Part shown: positions 1 through 7,366 of the stretch, one piece after another
How the letters are laid out: the number at the start of each line of letters is the position of its first letter
How positions within the stretch are numbered: the first letter of the stretch is position 1
Translations under genes and position numbers: made by a program
The notes under the pieces: model-generated
What the model was told of the DNA's origin: nothing
Database searches by the model: none
The model's input: the letters and a program-made list of their open reading frames with translations, nothing else
Source: Alistipes sp.
Lineage (GTDB): Bacteria > Bacteroidota > Bacteroidia > Bacteroidales > Rikenellaceae
DNA: 35,334 nucleotides
Assembly: GCA_017629035.1 (NCBI GenBank)
Contig: JAGBXX010000039.1
Location: 1 to 35,334, forward strand
Direction of reading: 5' to 3'

Positions 1-1
1 C

Positions 2-154
2 ACAACACCTCCCACGCTATTAATAGATCTCTTCCGTGACAGCCAGTACGGTGTGCCAGCCAATCTTGAGATATATGTGCCTGCTGAGGCCGTTGAGGCA
101 TACAAGAGCTCTGCGTCGTGGGCTAAGTATGCTGACTATATCTTGCCACTCTAA
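2..154 (+). CDS. C-terminal fragment of a BspA-type leucine-rich-repeat surface protein
   Basis: An open frame enters from the left edge and ends at the TAA at 152-154, leaving 50 residues. The translation ends with the pattern IYVPAEAVEAYKSS, then W-AKYADYILPL. This is the usual last half-repeat of LRR_5/BspA-like proteins of Bacteroidota, where the final repeat closes with VPAxxVExYKxxxxWxxYxxxI. These proteins are secreted or surface attached and many bind host or matrix proteins; the ligand here is unknown. The fragment has no visible sorting domain after the repeat, so it ends with the cap itself. The start and the number of repeats lie outside the window. The family call is good; any function beyond surface exposure is inference. 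Confidence 0.7.
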   Translation, partial: TTPPTLLIDLFRDSQYGVPANLEIYVPAEAVEAYKSSASWAKYADYILPL

Positions 155-197
155 ATTACTCTACTACATAGCCCCGTCTATAGTGCAATAAGTAATT
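154..197 (+). terminator. Imperfect stem-loop after the LRR gene
   Basis: AATTACT (154-160) can pair with AGTAATT (191-197). Inside it ACTACATAG pairs imperfectly with CTATAGT around a CCCCGT loop. It begins at the stop codon of the LRR gene. There is no clear T-run after it, so it may be a weak terminator or an mRNA 3' end structure. Confidence 0.35.
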
Positions 198-221
198 ATT
201 ATCGAAAAATTGCGTTATAAA

Positions 222-253
222 TTTGGTTGCTTCGAGTCAACTGCTTATCTTTG
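222..253 (+). promoter_or_regulatory. Bacteroidota-type promoter of slyD
   Basis: The -7 element TATCTTTG is at 246-253 and a TTTG -33 element is at 222-225, 20 bases apart, which fits the Bacteroidota primary sigma factor consensus. Transcription would start near 259, giving a leader of about 50 bases. The leader holds a small inverted repeat (TTTTGC ... GCAAAA) near 260-280. Confidence 0.7.
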
Positions 254-311
254 CAGAGCTTTTGCCAATAGGCGCAAAAACAGGAGTATTAACTAATAAA
301 ACTATAGAAAA

Positions 312-860
312 ATGAAAGTAGAGAAGAATAAGATGGTGAGTGTTGACTACACTCTCACTGTAGATGGTGCTGTTGCCGACAAGTCACAGCCAGGTCAGCC
401 TTTGCAGTTTATCTGCGGCATGGGCATGCTTTTGCCTAAGTTCGAGGAGGCTATCATGGGTCTTGGTGCTGGTGAGAAGGTTAGCTTCACACTCGAGCCA
501 AAGGATGGCTACGGCGAGTCTATCGCTGAGGCTGTTGTCGAGCTCCCTAAGACTGTCTTCATGATGGATGGCAAGGTGGCTGAGGAGATCTTGTTCGTAG
601 GTAGCCAGATTCCTATGTCTACAGCCGAGGGTCAGCACATGATGGGCCTTGTTAAGGAGGTTAAGGAGGAGAGCGTTGTTATGGACTTCAACCACCCAAT
701 GGCTGGTAAGACTCTCAACTTCGAGGTTGAGGTTGTTGAGGTACGTGACGTAACTCCTGAGGATCTCGCTTCACAGGGTGGCTGCGGCTGCGGTGACTGC
801 GGTGGCGGTTGCGGTGACCACGAGTGTGGTGATGGCTGCGACTGCGGTGGTTGCCATTAA
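312..860 (+). CDS. slyD: FKBP-type peptidyl-prolyl isomerase, SlyD-like
   Basis: This 182-residue cytoplasmic protein has the SlyD layout. An N-terminal FKBP half (about 1-68, with GMGMLLPKFEEAIMGL and the DGYGE segment) is followed by an insert-in-flap chaperone domain (about 69-125). A C-terminal FKBP strand (VEVVEV) comes next, and then a Cys/Gly/His-rich tail (156-182) with nine cysteines and two histidines. SlyD proteins catalyse cis/trans proline isomerisation and bind unfolded chains through the flap insert; the tail binds Ni and other metals. There is no signal peptide. The gene stands alone with its own promoter and a strong terminator, and faces the PfkB kinase. The family call is firm; a metal-delivery role is inferred from the tail. 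Confidence 0.92.
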   Translation: MKVEKNKMVSVDYTLTVDGAVADKSQPGQPLQFICGMGMLLPKFEEAIMGLGAGEKVSFTLEPKDGYGESIAEAVVELPKTVFMMDGKVAEEILFVGSQIPMSTAEGQHMMGLVKEVKEESVVMDFNHPMAGKTLNFEVEVVEVRDVTPEDLASQGGCGCGDCGGGCGDHECGDGCDCGGCH

Positions 861-883
861 TAGTCATACCTAATAAATAGAGT

Positions 884-918
884 GGGGTTGTTCTGATGAA
901 CAACCCCATATCTTTTTT
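884..918. terminator. Bidirectional terminator between slyD and the PfkB kinase
   Basis: A perfect 10-bp stem, GGGGTTGTTC (884-893) with GAACAACCCC (898-907) and loop TGAT, is followed by ATATCTTTTTT. It lies between two convergent genes and can serve both. Confidence 0.9.
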
Positions 919-931
919 GTATGCACCCTCT

Positions 932-1936
932 TTAGAAGAGATACTGCTCCGTGCGGACACTCTCGCTAAGAGCCTCAATCTCTCTCCATGCCTCATCCGA
1001 TAGCGTTGTGCCCACAATCTCGATAACCTTGCCTGCGGCGATAGCTCCGAGTGTGCCACACTGGCGCAGCGTAAGGCCACTACATAGGCCTGTCATGAAG
1101 CCTGCGGCGTAGAAGTCGCCCGCACCCGTGGTATCTACACGCTTTGCTGCCGCCATGATACCTACGTGGGTTACTGTGTCATGGTGCTTGATGAGTGCTC
1201 CATGCACGCCAATCTTCACAACAGCAAGCTCGCACCTCTGGGCGATAAACTCAAGAGCCTCCTCGGCTCTATCCTTGCCACTAAAGGCCTGTGCCTCCTG
1301 CTCGTTTGCAAAGATTATATCCACGTAGCGCTCCGTAATATCGAGCAAGAAATCTCTATTCTCCTCCACAACATTGAACGATGCAAGGTCGATAGCCACC
1401 TTGAGTCCATGCTCTTTAGCCTGCTTGATTGTGGAGTGTATAAGGTCGTGATCCTGAACGAGGTATCCTTCGATATATAGGTAGTCGTATCCATCGAAGA
1501 CACCACCGTCGATCTCATCTGCCTGAAGGTCGGCAGCTGCGCCGAGGTGTGTCACGAGCGTACGTTCGCCATCAAGCGAGACGAGCGACACGCACGTACC
1601 CGACTTCTCGTCCGAATGTAAAATGTAGGGTGCCACGCCAATGTTGCGCAGAGCTTGGGTGTAGAACTCGCCAGTGGAGTCGTTGCCCACCTTGCCGATG
1701 AAGCCTGTCTTGATGCCCATGTGAGCCATGGCACGTATGGTGTTGGCTGCCGAGCCACCCAGCGAGAGCGAGTAGGGTGATCCAGCCACCGACTTCGATA
1801 TATCTGTTTGCAGCTGGCTATCCACAAGGCTCATAGAGCCCTTGGCGAGCTGAAACTCAGCAAGGACGTTGTCGTTCGAAAGGTTTACAAGCATGTCGGT
1901 AAGGGCGTTACCTATGCCTATTACTCTCTGTTTCAT
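932..1936 (-). CDS. PfkB-family sugar/nucleoside kinase, adenosine kinase-like
   Basis: This 334-residue ribokinase-fold kinase starts MKQRVIGIGNALTD. It has the substrate-side GGSAANTIRAMA motif (60-71), GKVGNDSTGEF (81-91) and the PfkB signature DTTGAGD (268-274), whose Asp274 is the expected catalytic base. Length and motif spacing fit cytoplasmic adenosine kinase-like members common in Bacteroidota. They phosphorylate the 5'-hydroxyl of adenosine or a sugar with ATP. The gene lies 23 bp downstream of pfkA and after a purine permease in the same direction, so it is probably the last gene of an operon. Adenosine is the likelier substrate by context, but ribose, fructose or inosine cannot be excluded from sequence alone. 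Confidence 0.85.
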   Translation of the reverse strand: MKQRVIGIGNALTDMLVNLSNDNVLAEFQLAKGSMSLVDSQLQTDISKSVAGSPYSLSLGGSAANTIRAMAHMGIKTGFIGKVGNDSTGEFYTQALRNIGVAPYILHSDEKSGTCVSLVSLDGERTLVTHLGAAADLQADEIDGGVFDGYDYLYIEGYLVQDHDLIHSTIKQAKEHGLKVAIDLASFNVVEENRDFLLDITERYVDIIFANEQEAQAFSGKDRAEEALEFIAQRCELAVVKIGVHGALIKHHDTVTHVGIMAAAKRVDTTGAGDFYAAGFMTGLCSGLTLRQCGTLGAIAAGKVIEIVGTTLSDEAWREIEALSESVRTEQYLF

Positions 1937-1959
1937 TGGTTAGTAGCTATTAGTTGTTG

Positions 1960-2940
1960 CTATATTGATAATATCTTCACAAGGTCTATGTCGCTCTGCT
2001 TCACGCTCATACTCATGCTTGTAGCCTTGGTGAAGGGGACGTAGGCCATTTCGCCATTTCGTATGCCTATCATTATGTTTCGCTGCCCATGGCGCAGGGC
2101 AGTTATTGCCTCGGCACCCAGGCGTGAGGCGAGTATTCGGTCGGCTGCCGTTGGCGAGCCTCCACGTTGCAGATGGCCAAGTATTGTCACACGTGCGTCG
2201 TACTCGGGAAACTCTCGTTTCACACGCTCCGCAAGGCCTATGGCACCTCCCGTTGCAGGGTTCTCGGCCACGAGGACTATTGCCGAGTTCTTGCTCTTGC
2301 GAAAGCCTCGGCTCACAAGGTCGGCGAGCTGGTCGAGCTCGGTCTCCTTCTCGGGTATTATCGCCGCCTCGGCACCTGTGGCTATTGCACCATTTAGAGC
2401 AAGGTAGCCCGCCATGTGGCCCATAACCTCGACAAAGAATAGGCGCTCGTGGCTTGTTGCCGTGTCACGAATCTTGTCTACTGCCTCGACAATGGTATTT
2501 AGAGCCGTGTCGTAGCCTATGGTGCAGTCGGTGTTCGAGAGGTCGTTGTCGATAGTGCCCGGGAGGCCCACAATCGGGATATTATACTCCGAGGCAAATA
2601 TCCGTGCACCACTCAGCGAGCCATTGCCACCAATCACGACAAGGGCGTCGATCTCGGCCTTAGTCATATTGTCGTAGGCCGCCTTTCGCCCCTCGGGGCT
2701 TAGAAACTCCTTGCAGCGTGCCGTCTTGAGTATTGTGCCACCGAGCTGTATGATGTTGCTCACGGAGCGTGATGTTAGCTCCTCGAACTCGTTATATACC
2801 AAGCCGTAGTAGCCACGTTTGACGCCCACTACACGGTAACCCAAATATATTGCCGAGCGTGTCACTGCACGTATTGCGGCATTCATGCCTGGAGCATCAC
2901 CACCCGAGGTGAGCACTCCTATAGTCTTAATCTCTGCCAT
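1960..2940 (-). CDS. pfkA: 6-phosphofructokinase with two altered active-site residues
   Basis: This 326-residue group A phosphofructokinase normally makes fructose 1,6-bisphosphate from fructose 6-phosphate and ATP. Visible motifs are [16 protein letters not shown] (11-26), GGTILKTAR (68-76), [10 protein letters not shown] with Asp131 and Asp133, DTATSHER, and [11 protein letters not shown]. The nucleotide loop reads GGNGS (104-108), where ATP-dependent enzymes have GGDGS. Asn106 thus replaces the Mg-ATP aspartate (Asp103 in E. coli). The MGR motif is MGH (His175 for E. coli Arg171). Gly107 at the ATP/PPi discriminating position keeps it on the ATP side. It sits between the purine permease and the PfkB kinase. 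It could be the main glycolytic enzyme, a paralogue with altered kinetics, or a regulatory copy. The family is certain; full activity is not. Confidence 0.93.
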   Translation of the reverse strand: MAEIKTIGVLTSGGDAPGMNAAIRAVTRSAIYLGYRVVGVKRGYYGLVYNEFEELTSRSVSNIIQLGGTILKTARCKEFLSPEGRKAAYDNMTKAEIDALVVIGGNGSLSGARIFASEYNIPIVGLPGTIDNDLSNTDCTIGYDTALNTIVEAVDKIRDTATSHERLFFVEVMGHMAGYLALNGAIATGAEAAIIPEKETELDQLADLVSRGFRKSKNSAIVLVAENPATGGAIGLAERVKREFPEYDARVTILGHLQRGGSPTAADRILASRLGAEAITALRHGQRNIMIGIRNGEMAYVPFTKATSMSMSVKQSDIDLVKILSI

Positions 2941-2963
2941 GTGTTATTCTTTTTTGATAACAC
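2941..2963 (-). promoter_or_regulatory. Inverted repeat directly before the pfkA start codon
   Basis: GTGTTAT (2941-2947) and ATAACAC (2957-2963) form a perfect 7-bp stem around a T-rich loop. It ends one base before the pfkA ATG in the 44-bp gap after the permease gene. It could be an operator or a structure limiting translation. A short 7-bp stem may also be chance. Confidence 0.35.
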
Positions 2964-2984
2964 ACGGGCAAATCTCGTACCCTA

Positions 2985-4277
2985 TTAGATGAATATGTAC
3001 TTGAGTACGAAGAGTAGGGCAAGAATATACATCGTTGGGGTAATCTTCTTGAACTTGCCGTTTATTACGTTGAGCACCACGTAGCTGATCATACCAAGGA
3101 GAATACCGTCCGAGATTGAGTATGCCAAAGGCATTGTGATGATACAGATAAATGCTGGAATAGACTCTGTGTAGTCGCTAAAATCAATATTGCGTATAGG
3201 CTCAATCATTAGAAGACCCACGAGGAACAACACAGGGGCTGTCGCCTCGCCAGGGATAGCAAGGAAGAGTGGTGAGAAGATGAGTGTCACGGCAAAGCAG
3301 CAGCCTATGACAAAGGCTGTGAGGCCCGAGCGACCACCTTGTGCCACACCAGCTGCGCTCTCTACGTATGTTGTTGTGGTCGATGTTCCGAGCATAGCAC
3401 CCGCAGTTGTGGCGATGGCGTCGGCCATGAATGCCTGCTTGAGTCGTGGAATACGACCCTCGCTATCCACCATGTTAGCACGTGTGCTCACGCCAATAAG
3501 CGTGCCCACGGTGTCAAAGAGGTCGATAAAGAGGAATGTAAAGACAACAACCAGCATGTCGAGTGAGAGGATGTTGTCCCACTCAAACTGCATGCAGATA
3601 GGTGCAATAGAGTCGGGAAGCGATACTATGCCATTGAGTTTGGTAATGCCAAATGGAATACCGATAAATGTGGTAATAAGGATACCCAAAAGCATTGCTC
3701 CAGGTACTTTGCGAGCATATAGCAGACCAGTTATCAGGATACCGATAATGGTGATGAGTGCCGAGCCTGAGGCTACGTCGCCAAGCGAGACGAGGGTGCT
3801 TGGGTTGTCGACGATAACTTGGCCATTTCTCAAACCGATGAAGGCGATAAATAGACCGATACCGCAGCCAATGGCGTATCGAAGATTGAGAGGTATGGCG
3901 TTAACAATTGCCTCACGAATGTTTGTGATAGTCATTATAATGAATAGTAGACCCTCGATAAATACGGCTGTGAGAGCAAACTGCCACGAGTAGCCCATGC
4001 CCATACATACGGAGTAGACAAAGAAGGCGTTAAGACCCATGCCTGGCGCAAGGCCGAAGGGGAGTTTACCCCAAAGTGCCATCGTCATGCAGCCGATGAT
4101 TGCTGCAAGAGCCGTTGCGGTGAATACCGAGCCTGCTGGCATGCCCTCCAATTCAGAGAACATCGCAGGGTTTACGGCCAGGATGTAGGACATGGTGAGG
4201 AATGTTGTGATACCCGCCAAAATCTCGGTGCGGATGGTTGTCTGCTTGGGGTTAAATCCAAAAAGTTTGGTTAGCAT
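2985..4277 (-). CDS. AzgA/PbuG-type purine-base permease (NCS2 family)
   Basis: This 430-residue inner-membrane protein has about 12-14 hydrophobic segments. It begins MLTKLFGFNPKQTTIRTEILAG, which resembles the start of the AzgA/PbuG branch of NCS2. Diagnostic motifs are AGITTFLTMSYILAVNP, the LAPGMGLNAFFVY segment, FLFIDLFDTVGTLIGV, and GTSTTTTYVESAAGVAQGGR. These transporters take up adenine, hypoxanthine or guanine with protons. It is the first gene of a likely operon with pfkA and the PfkB kinase, with its own promoter after the prs terminator. I see no purine riboswitch in the 160-bp leader region. The exact base specificity is not readable from the sequence. Confidence 0.9.
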   Translation of the reverse strand: MLTKLFGFNPKQTTIRTEILAGITTFLTMSYILAVNPAMFSELEGMPAGSVFTATALAAIIGCMTMALWGKLPFGLAPGMGLNAFFVYSVCMGMGYSWQFALTAVFIEGLLFIIMTITNIREAIVNAIPLNLRYAIGCGIGLFIAFIGLRNGQVIVDNPSTLVSLGDVASGSALITIIGILITGLLYARKVPGAMLLGILITTFIGIPFGITKLNGIVSLPDSIAPICMQFEWDNILSLDMLVVVFTFLFIDLFDTVGTLIGVSTRANMVDSEGRIPRLKQAFMADAIATTAGAMLGTSTTTTYVESAAGVAQGGRSGLTAFVIGCCFAVTLIFSPLFLAIPGEATAPVLFLVGLLMIEPIRNIDFSDYTESIPAFICIITMPLAYSISDGILLGMISYVVLNVINGKFKKITPTMYILALLFVLKYIFI

Positions 4278-4325
4278 AGTTATCTGGTGTTAATTTTGTA
4301 TCGTTGCGCATGGCCAACTATCATA

Positions 4326-4333
4326 CAAAATTA
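4326..4333 (-). promoter_or_regulatory. -7 element for the purine permease operon
   Basis: On the minus strand TAATTTTG matches TAnnTTTG about 50 bases before the permease ATG. The -33 region is T-rich but has no exact TTTG at the right distance, so only the -7 element is claimed. Confidence 0.5.
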
Positions 4334-4390
4334 AGCAAAAAAAATAATACTCGGAAATTTTTGTCTTACAATTAGATCGCCTCAAGAGAT

Positions 4391-4423
4391 AAAAAAAAGG
4401 GCTATCCCCCGTGGGATAGCCCT
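4391..4423 (-). terminator. Rho-independent terminator of prs
   Basis: An 11-bp stem, AGGGCTATCCC (4398-4408) with GGGATAGCCCT (4413-4423), is followed on the minus strand by a run of eight T. It lies 20 bases after the prs stop codon. Confidence 0.92.
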
Positions 4424-4443
4424 AAAATAGTATATCTCAACGA

Positions 4444-5385
4444 CTATCGGTAGAAGATAGACGAGATAGACTTGTAGTTGTGAACACGCTCGATAACCTC
4501 GGCAAAGATTGGAGCTACGCTCAACACTGTGAACTTAGACAAATCCTCGCCCTCCTTCAATGGAATAGTATCGGTAGTGATAACCTCCTGGATAGCGCTC
4601 TCGTTGATACGATCGTAAGCCTTGCCAGAGAGTACTGGGTGGGTAACAGCAGCACGTACTGACTTAGCACCCTTGTCCATAAGCATGTTAGCAGCCATAC
4701 AGATAGTACCTGCTGTGTCGATCATATCGTCAACGATGATAACGTTGCGACCCTCAACATCGCCGATAGCGGTCATTGAGCCAACGACGTTAGCCTTAGC
4801 ACGCTCCTTGTGCGAGATGATGATAGGTGCCTGGAAGTGCTTAGCGTAAGATGAAGCACGCTTTGCACCACCCATATCAGGCGAAGCGATAGAGAGATCT
4901 GGAATCTGCAACTTCTGGATGTAAGGCACGAAGATACCTGAAGCGTAGAGTGCATCCATTGGCAAATCGAAGAATCCCTGAATCTGGTCGGCATGGAGAT
5001 CCATGGTCATCACGCGCTGAACGCCAGCTGCGATAAGCATGTTGGCAACCAAACGTGCGGTGATAGGTACACGTGGACGATCCTTACGATCCTGACGTGC
5101 CCAACCGAAGTAGGGGATAACTGCGATAACCTGGTGAGCAGATGCACGACGAGCAGCGTCGGCCATCATCAAAAGCTCCATCAGATTGTCTGAAGGTGGG
5201 AATGTTGACTGGATGATAAAGACTGTGCAACCACGAATAGACTCGTGGAAGCATGGCTGGAACTCGCCGTCGCTAAACTGCAAAACGTCTGAGTCACCAA
5301 GCTGAATGCCATACTCGGCAGCAATTTTCTCAGCGAGGTAGCGTGAGCCTCGACCTGCGAAAAACTTGATTTTATGGATCGCCAT
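4444..5385 (-). CDS. prs: Ribose-phosphate pyrophosphokinase (PRPP synthase)
   Basis: This 313-residue class I enzyme makes 5-phosphoribosyl 1-pyrophosphate from ribose 5-phosphate and ATP in the cytoplasm. PRPP feeds purine, pyrimidine, NAD, His and Trp synthesis. Motifs are FSDGEF (38-42), the flexible loop YFGWARQDRKDRPRVPI (92-108), MDLHADQIQGFF (128-139) with the metal-binding DLHA, and the PRPP loop VIIVDDMIDTAGT (215-227). The length is typical for bacteria. It is monocistronic with its own promoter and terminator. In this window it sits beside purine uptake and kinase genes, which fits a salvage theme. Confidence 0.97.
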   Translation of the reverse strand: MAIHKIKFFAGRGSRYLAEKIAAEYGIQLGDSDVLQFSDGEFQPCFHESIRGCTVFIIQSTFPPSDNLMELLMMADAARRASAHQVIAVIPYFGWARQDRKDRPRVPITARLVANMLIAAGVQRVMTMDLHADQIQGFFDLPMDALYASGIFVPYIQKLQIPDLSIASPDMGGAKRASSYAKHFQAPIIISHKERAKANVVGSMTAIGDVEGRNVIIVDDMIDTAGTICMAANMLMDKGAKSVRAAVTHPVLSGKAYDRINESAIQEVITTDTIPLKEGEDLSKFTVLSVAPIFAEVIERVHNYKSISSIFYR

Positions 5386-5412
5386 ATTTTTATTTGGTTA
5401 GTTAAAGTAGCA

Positions 5413-5444
5413 CAAATTTAGGGCAAATAAGCTGAATAAACAAC
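5413..5444 (-). promoter_or_regulatory. Bacteroidota-type promoter of prs
   Basis: On the minus strand TAAATTTG (5413-5420) is the -7 element. GTTG (5441-5444) lies 20 bases upstream as a near-consensus -33 element. The leader would be about 20 bases long. Confidence 0.65.
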
Positions 5445-5462
5445 TTTTTTGCACTTAATTTA

Positions 5463-6062
5463 CTAATAATTTGTGAGCAGCGAGTCGATGAACGTGAGAA
5501 TCTCCTCGCGTCCAGTGCCCTTCTCGCTCGACGAAACAAGCATAGGAGGGAGCTCCTCCCACTGCTCTGAGAGGGTGCGCTTATATGTTGTTATACTGCG
5601 ATTTAGCTGCGCATGTGAGAGCTTGTCGGCCTTGGTAAAAATGATGCCAAAGGGTATGCCATTTTGACCCAAAAGTTCGATGAAGTTAAGATCGATTTTT
5701 TGTGGTTCGAGGCGTGAGTCTACAAGCACAAAGAGGAAGTGTAGCTTCTCGCATTTGAGCACATAGTCGGTGATAATCTTCGAAAACTCGCCACGTGCGC
5801 TCTTCGATACACGTGCATAGCCATAGCCTGGCAGGTCGACAAGATACCAGCTATCGTTGATCGTAAAGTGGTTTATGAGCTTAGTCTTGCCAGGTGTTCC
5901 TGACACCTTAGCCAGACCCTTGATTCCCGTGAGCATATTCACCAACGACGATTTGCCGACGTTGCTTCGGCCAATGAAGGCGATATCCTTGAAGTCATCC
6001 TTGGGTACCTGTGATATGCGCTCCGAGCTGCACTTAAACTTTGCTTTTACTGTAATGGCCAT
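5463..6062 (-). CDS. engB: Ribosome biogenesis GTPase EngB/YsxC
   Basis: This 199-residue TrmE-Era-EngA-EngB GTPase has G1 GRSNVGKSS (31-39), switch I with SGTPGKT (54-60), G3 DLPGYGYA (76-83) and G4 TKAD (143-146). EngB/YihA/YsxC proteins are essential in many bacteria and act late in large ribosomal subunit assembly. The length is usual and the start fits the MAITVKAKF beginning typical of the family in this phylum. It lies upstream of prs with a 77-bp gap that holds the prs promoter. It is divergent from an AT-rich orphan gene on the plus strand, and the short shared region between them carries the plus-strand promoter. Confidence 0.95.
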   Translation of the reverse strand: MAITVKAKFKCSSERISQVPKDDFKDIAFIGRSNVGKSSLVNMLTGIKGLAKVSGTPGKTKLINHFTINDSWYLVDLPGYGYARVSKSARGEFSKIITDYVLKCEKLHFLFVLVDSRLEPQKIDLNFIELLGQNGIPFGIIFTKADKLSHAQLNRSITTYKRTLSEQWEELPPMLVSSSEKGTGREEILTFIDSLLTNY

Positions 6063-6080
6063 AACTTATGCGTTTAATAT

Positions 6081-6112
6081 TTTGCAAAAATGCAATTTTT
6101 TTGTTAATTTTG
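6081..6112 (+). promoter_or_regulatory. Promoter of the AT-rich secreted orphan
   Basis: TTTG at 6081-6084 and TAATTTTG at 6105-6112 are separated by exactly 20 bases, a full match to the Bacteroidota consensus. Transcription would start near 6118, about 37 bases before the chosen ATG. This excludes the upstream in-frame ATG at 6068 as the start. Confidence 0.75.
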
Positions 6113-6154
6113 CAAATAGTCCTTTATCTCTTTATTTGTATATTAAAGTTTTTT

Positions 6155-6841
6155 ATGAAAAAAATTTTATCAATTTTCGTATTGTTGTTAACCTGTATTT
6201 CTGTATATGCGCAGGATGATGTAACAACTTTTTTGGGTATTCCTGTTGATGGTTTTAAACCGGATATGATTAGGCAACTTAAGGCGAAAGGATTTGTAAA
6301 TAGTGATTTTGATACTGATGTACTGCAAGGTGAGTTTAATGGTCAAGATGTAAATGTGTATGTTGTCACTAATAACAATAAAGTTTATCGCATTATGTTG
6401 TGTGATAGAAACTGTTTGTCTGAAGCAGATATAAAGAACAGATTTAATGTGCTATGTAAACAGTTTGAAAAAAATAAGAGGTATACTTCATTTGGAAGTC
6501 AAGCTATTGCCCTCGATGAGGATATATCATACGAAATGTTAGTGCACAACAAAGTGTATGAAGCTTATTTCTATCAAAAGTTATCTGATGAAGCAACTCA
6601 AAAATTGGAAGCTGAGGTTTATGCAACAATTGCGTCATTGGAAGCGGAATATCCTCAAGATAAATTTGAAAAAATGACATCGGAAGAGATTAGTAGTGCT
6701 ATGTCCCCTATATATTCATTAGTGATTGAAGCACTTTCTAAGAAGTCAGTATGGATGAGAATATGTGAATTCGAAGGTGAATATTATATCGCAATGTACT
6801 ATGATAACGCATATAATATGTCCAATGGTGAAGATTTATAA
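6155..6841 (+). CDS. Secreted protein of unknown function, AT-rich gene
   Basis: I do not recognise this 228-residue protein. The start at 6155 gives a clean Sec signal peptide (MKKILSIFVLLLTCISVYA, cut before QDD) and agrees with the promoter at 6081-6112; the longer in-frame ATG at 6068 lies before the promoter. There is no lipobox, so the mature protein is predicted periplasmic or released. It is a mixed alpha/beta sequence with GIPVDGFKPDMIRQLKAKGF, a helix-rich middle and two cysteines near CDRNC. Its codon use (many AAA, ATA, TTA, GAA) and low GC differ sharply from both neighbours, which suggests recent acquisition or fast evolution. It is monocistronic, with a promoter and a terminator of its own. 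Confidence 0.75.
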   Translation: MKKILSIFVLLLTCISVYAQDDVTTFLGIPVDGFKPDMIRQLKAKGFVNSDFDTDVLQGEFNGQDVNVYVVTNNNKVYRIMLCDRNCLSEADIKNRFNVLCKQFEKNKRYTSFGSQAIALDEDISYEMLVHNKVYEAYFYQKLSDEATQKLEAEVYATIASLEAEYPQDKFEKMTSEEISSAMSPIYSLVIEALSKKSVWMRICEFEGEYYIAMYYDNAYNMSNGEDL

Positions 6842-6856
6842 GTATTGTCATCTCTA

Positions 6857-6901
6857 ATTGAGGTAAAGAATCTTCAAAAGCCTCTTTGCCTCAATTTATT
6901 T
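6857..6901 (+). terminator. Terminator of the orphan gene, overlapping the next promoter
   Basis: A 13-bp stem (6857-6869 with 6883-6895, one G-T pair, 13-base loop) is followed by TTATTTTAG. The TTTG that could be the -33 element of the next gene lies in the right arm (6885-6888). Confidence 0.7.
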
Positions 6902-6912
6902 TAGTATCTTTG
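6885..6912 (+). promoter_or_regulatory. Promoter of the MazG/PRA-PH-like gene
   Basis: TATCTTTG (6905-6912) is a perfect -7 element. The nearest TTTG (6885-6888) is only 16 bases upstream, shorter than usual, so the -33 element is uncertain. The leader would be about 25 bases. Confidence 0.6.
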
Positions 6913-6942
6913 TCTATTCGAAAAAATCAAAACCTAAAAAAT

Positions 6943-7344
6943 ATGAAGAAAGAGTGGAATGATGTTCGTGAATTTCACGATAAGTTCGGACATCCAGTGG
7001 CCCAGGAGCCAAAGATGATTGACAAGAAGCGTGCATTGTCACGTGCTAAGTGGATGAACGAGGAGGTGGCAGAGTTCCTCATTGCCGACAATATCTACGA
7101 GCAGGCCGATGCTATGATCGACCTTATGTACTTTGCCCTGGGTACCATGGTAGAGATGGGTCTTGAGGCCGACGAGCTATTCGAGATCGTTCAGCAGGCA
7201 AATATGGCTAAGCTCTGGCCCGACGGAAAGCCTCACTACAACCCTAAGGATGGTAAGGTCATTAAGCCCGATACGTGGGAGGATCCTGCGCCAAAGATCA
7301 AGGCATATATCGACTCGGTAATCGAGGCCAAGAAGTGTAAGTAG
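6943..7344 (+). CDS. MazG-like/phosphoribosyl-ATP pyrophosphohydrolase-fold protein
   Basis: This small 133-residue all-alpha protein resembles the PRA-PH/MazG nucleotide pyrophosphohydrolase superfamily. The metal-binding pattern is visible as NEEVAEF (Glu40, Glu41, Glu44) followed by EQADAMIDLMYFA (Glu53, Asp56, Asp60), then ANMAKLWPDGKP and GKVIKPDTW. Such proteins hydrolyse nucleoside triphosphates or related pyrophosphates; the substrate here is unknown. Some databases label relatives as HAD-like Cof proteins, but there is no HAD motif. I chose the ATG at 6943 because it is the only good start after the promoter; an upstream TTG in frame lies inside the terminator. The lipoprotein gene follows after 22 bp and may share the transcript. 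Confidence 0.8.
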   Translation: MKKEWNDVREFHDKFGHPVAQEPKMIDKKRALSRAKWMNEEVAEFLIADNIYEQADAMIDLMYFALGTMVEMGLEADELFEIVQQANMAKLWPDGKPHYNPKDGKVIKPDTWEDPAPKIKAYIDSVIEAKKCK

Positions 7345-7366
7345 TCAACAAAAAAACTATAAATCT

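Noticed and set aside
3190-3993. A 267-codon plus-strand frame opposite the purine permease
   Set aside because: The permease on the other strand is a complete, recognisable protein; the plus-strand frame shows low-complexity Arg/Ser/Thr/Pro composition typical of an antisense shadow.
4278-4390. A possible purine riboswitch before the AzgA-type permease
   Set aside because: I found no purine-aptamer core or paired arms in the leader; only AT-rich sequence and a -7 element are visible.
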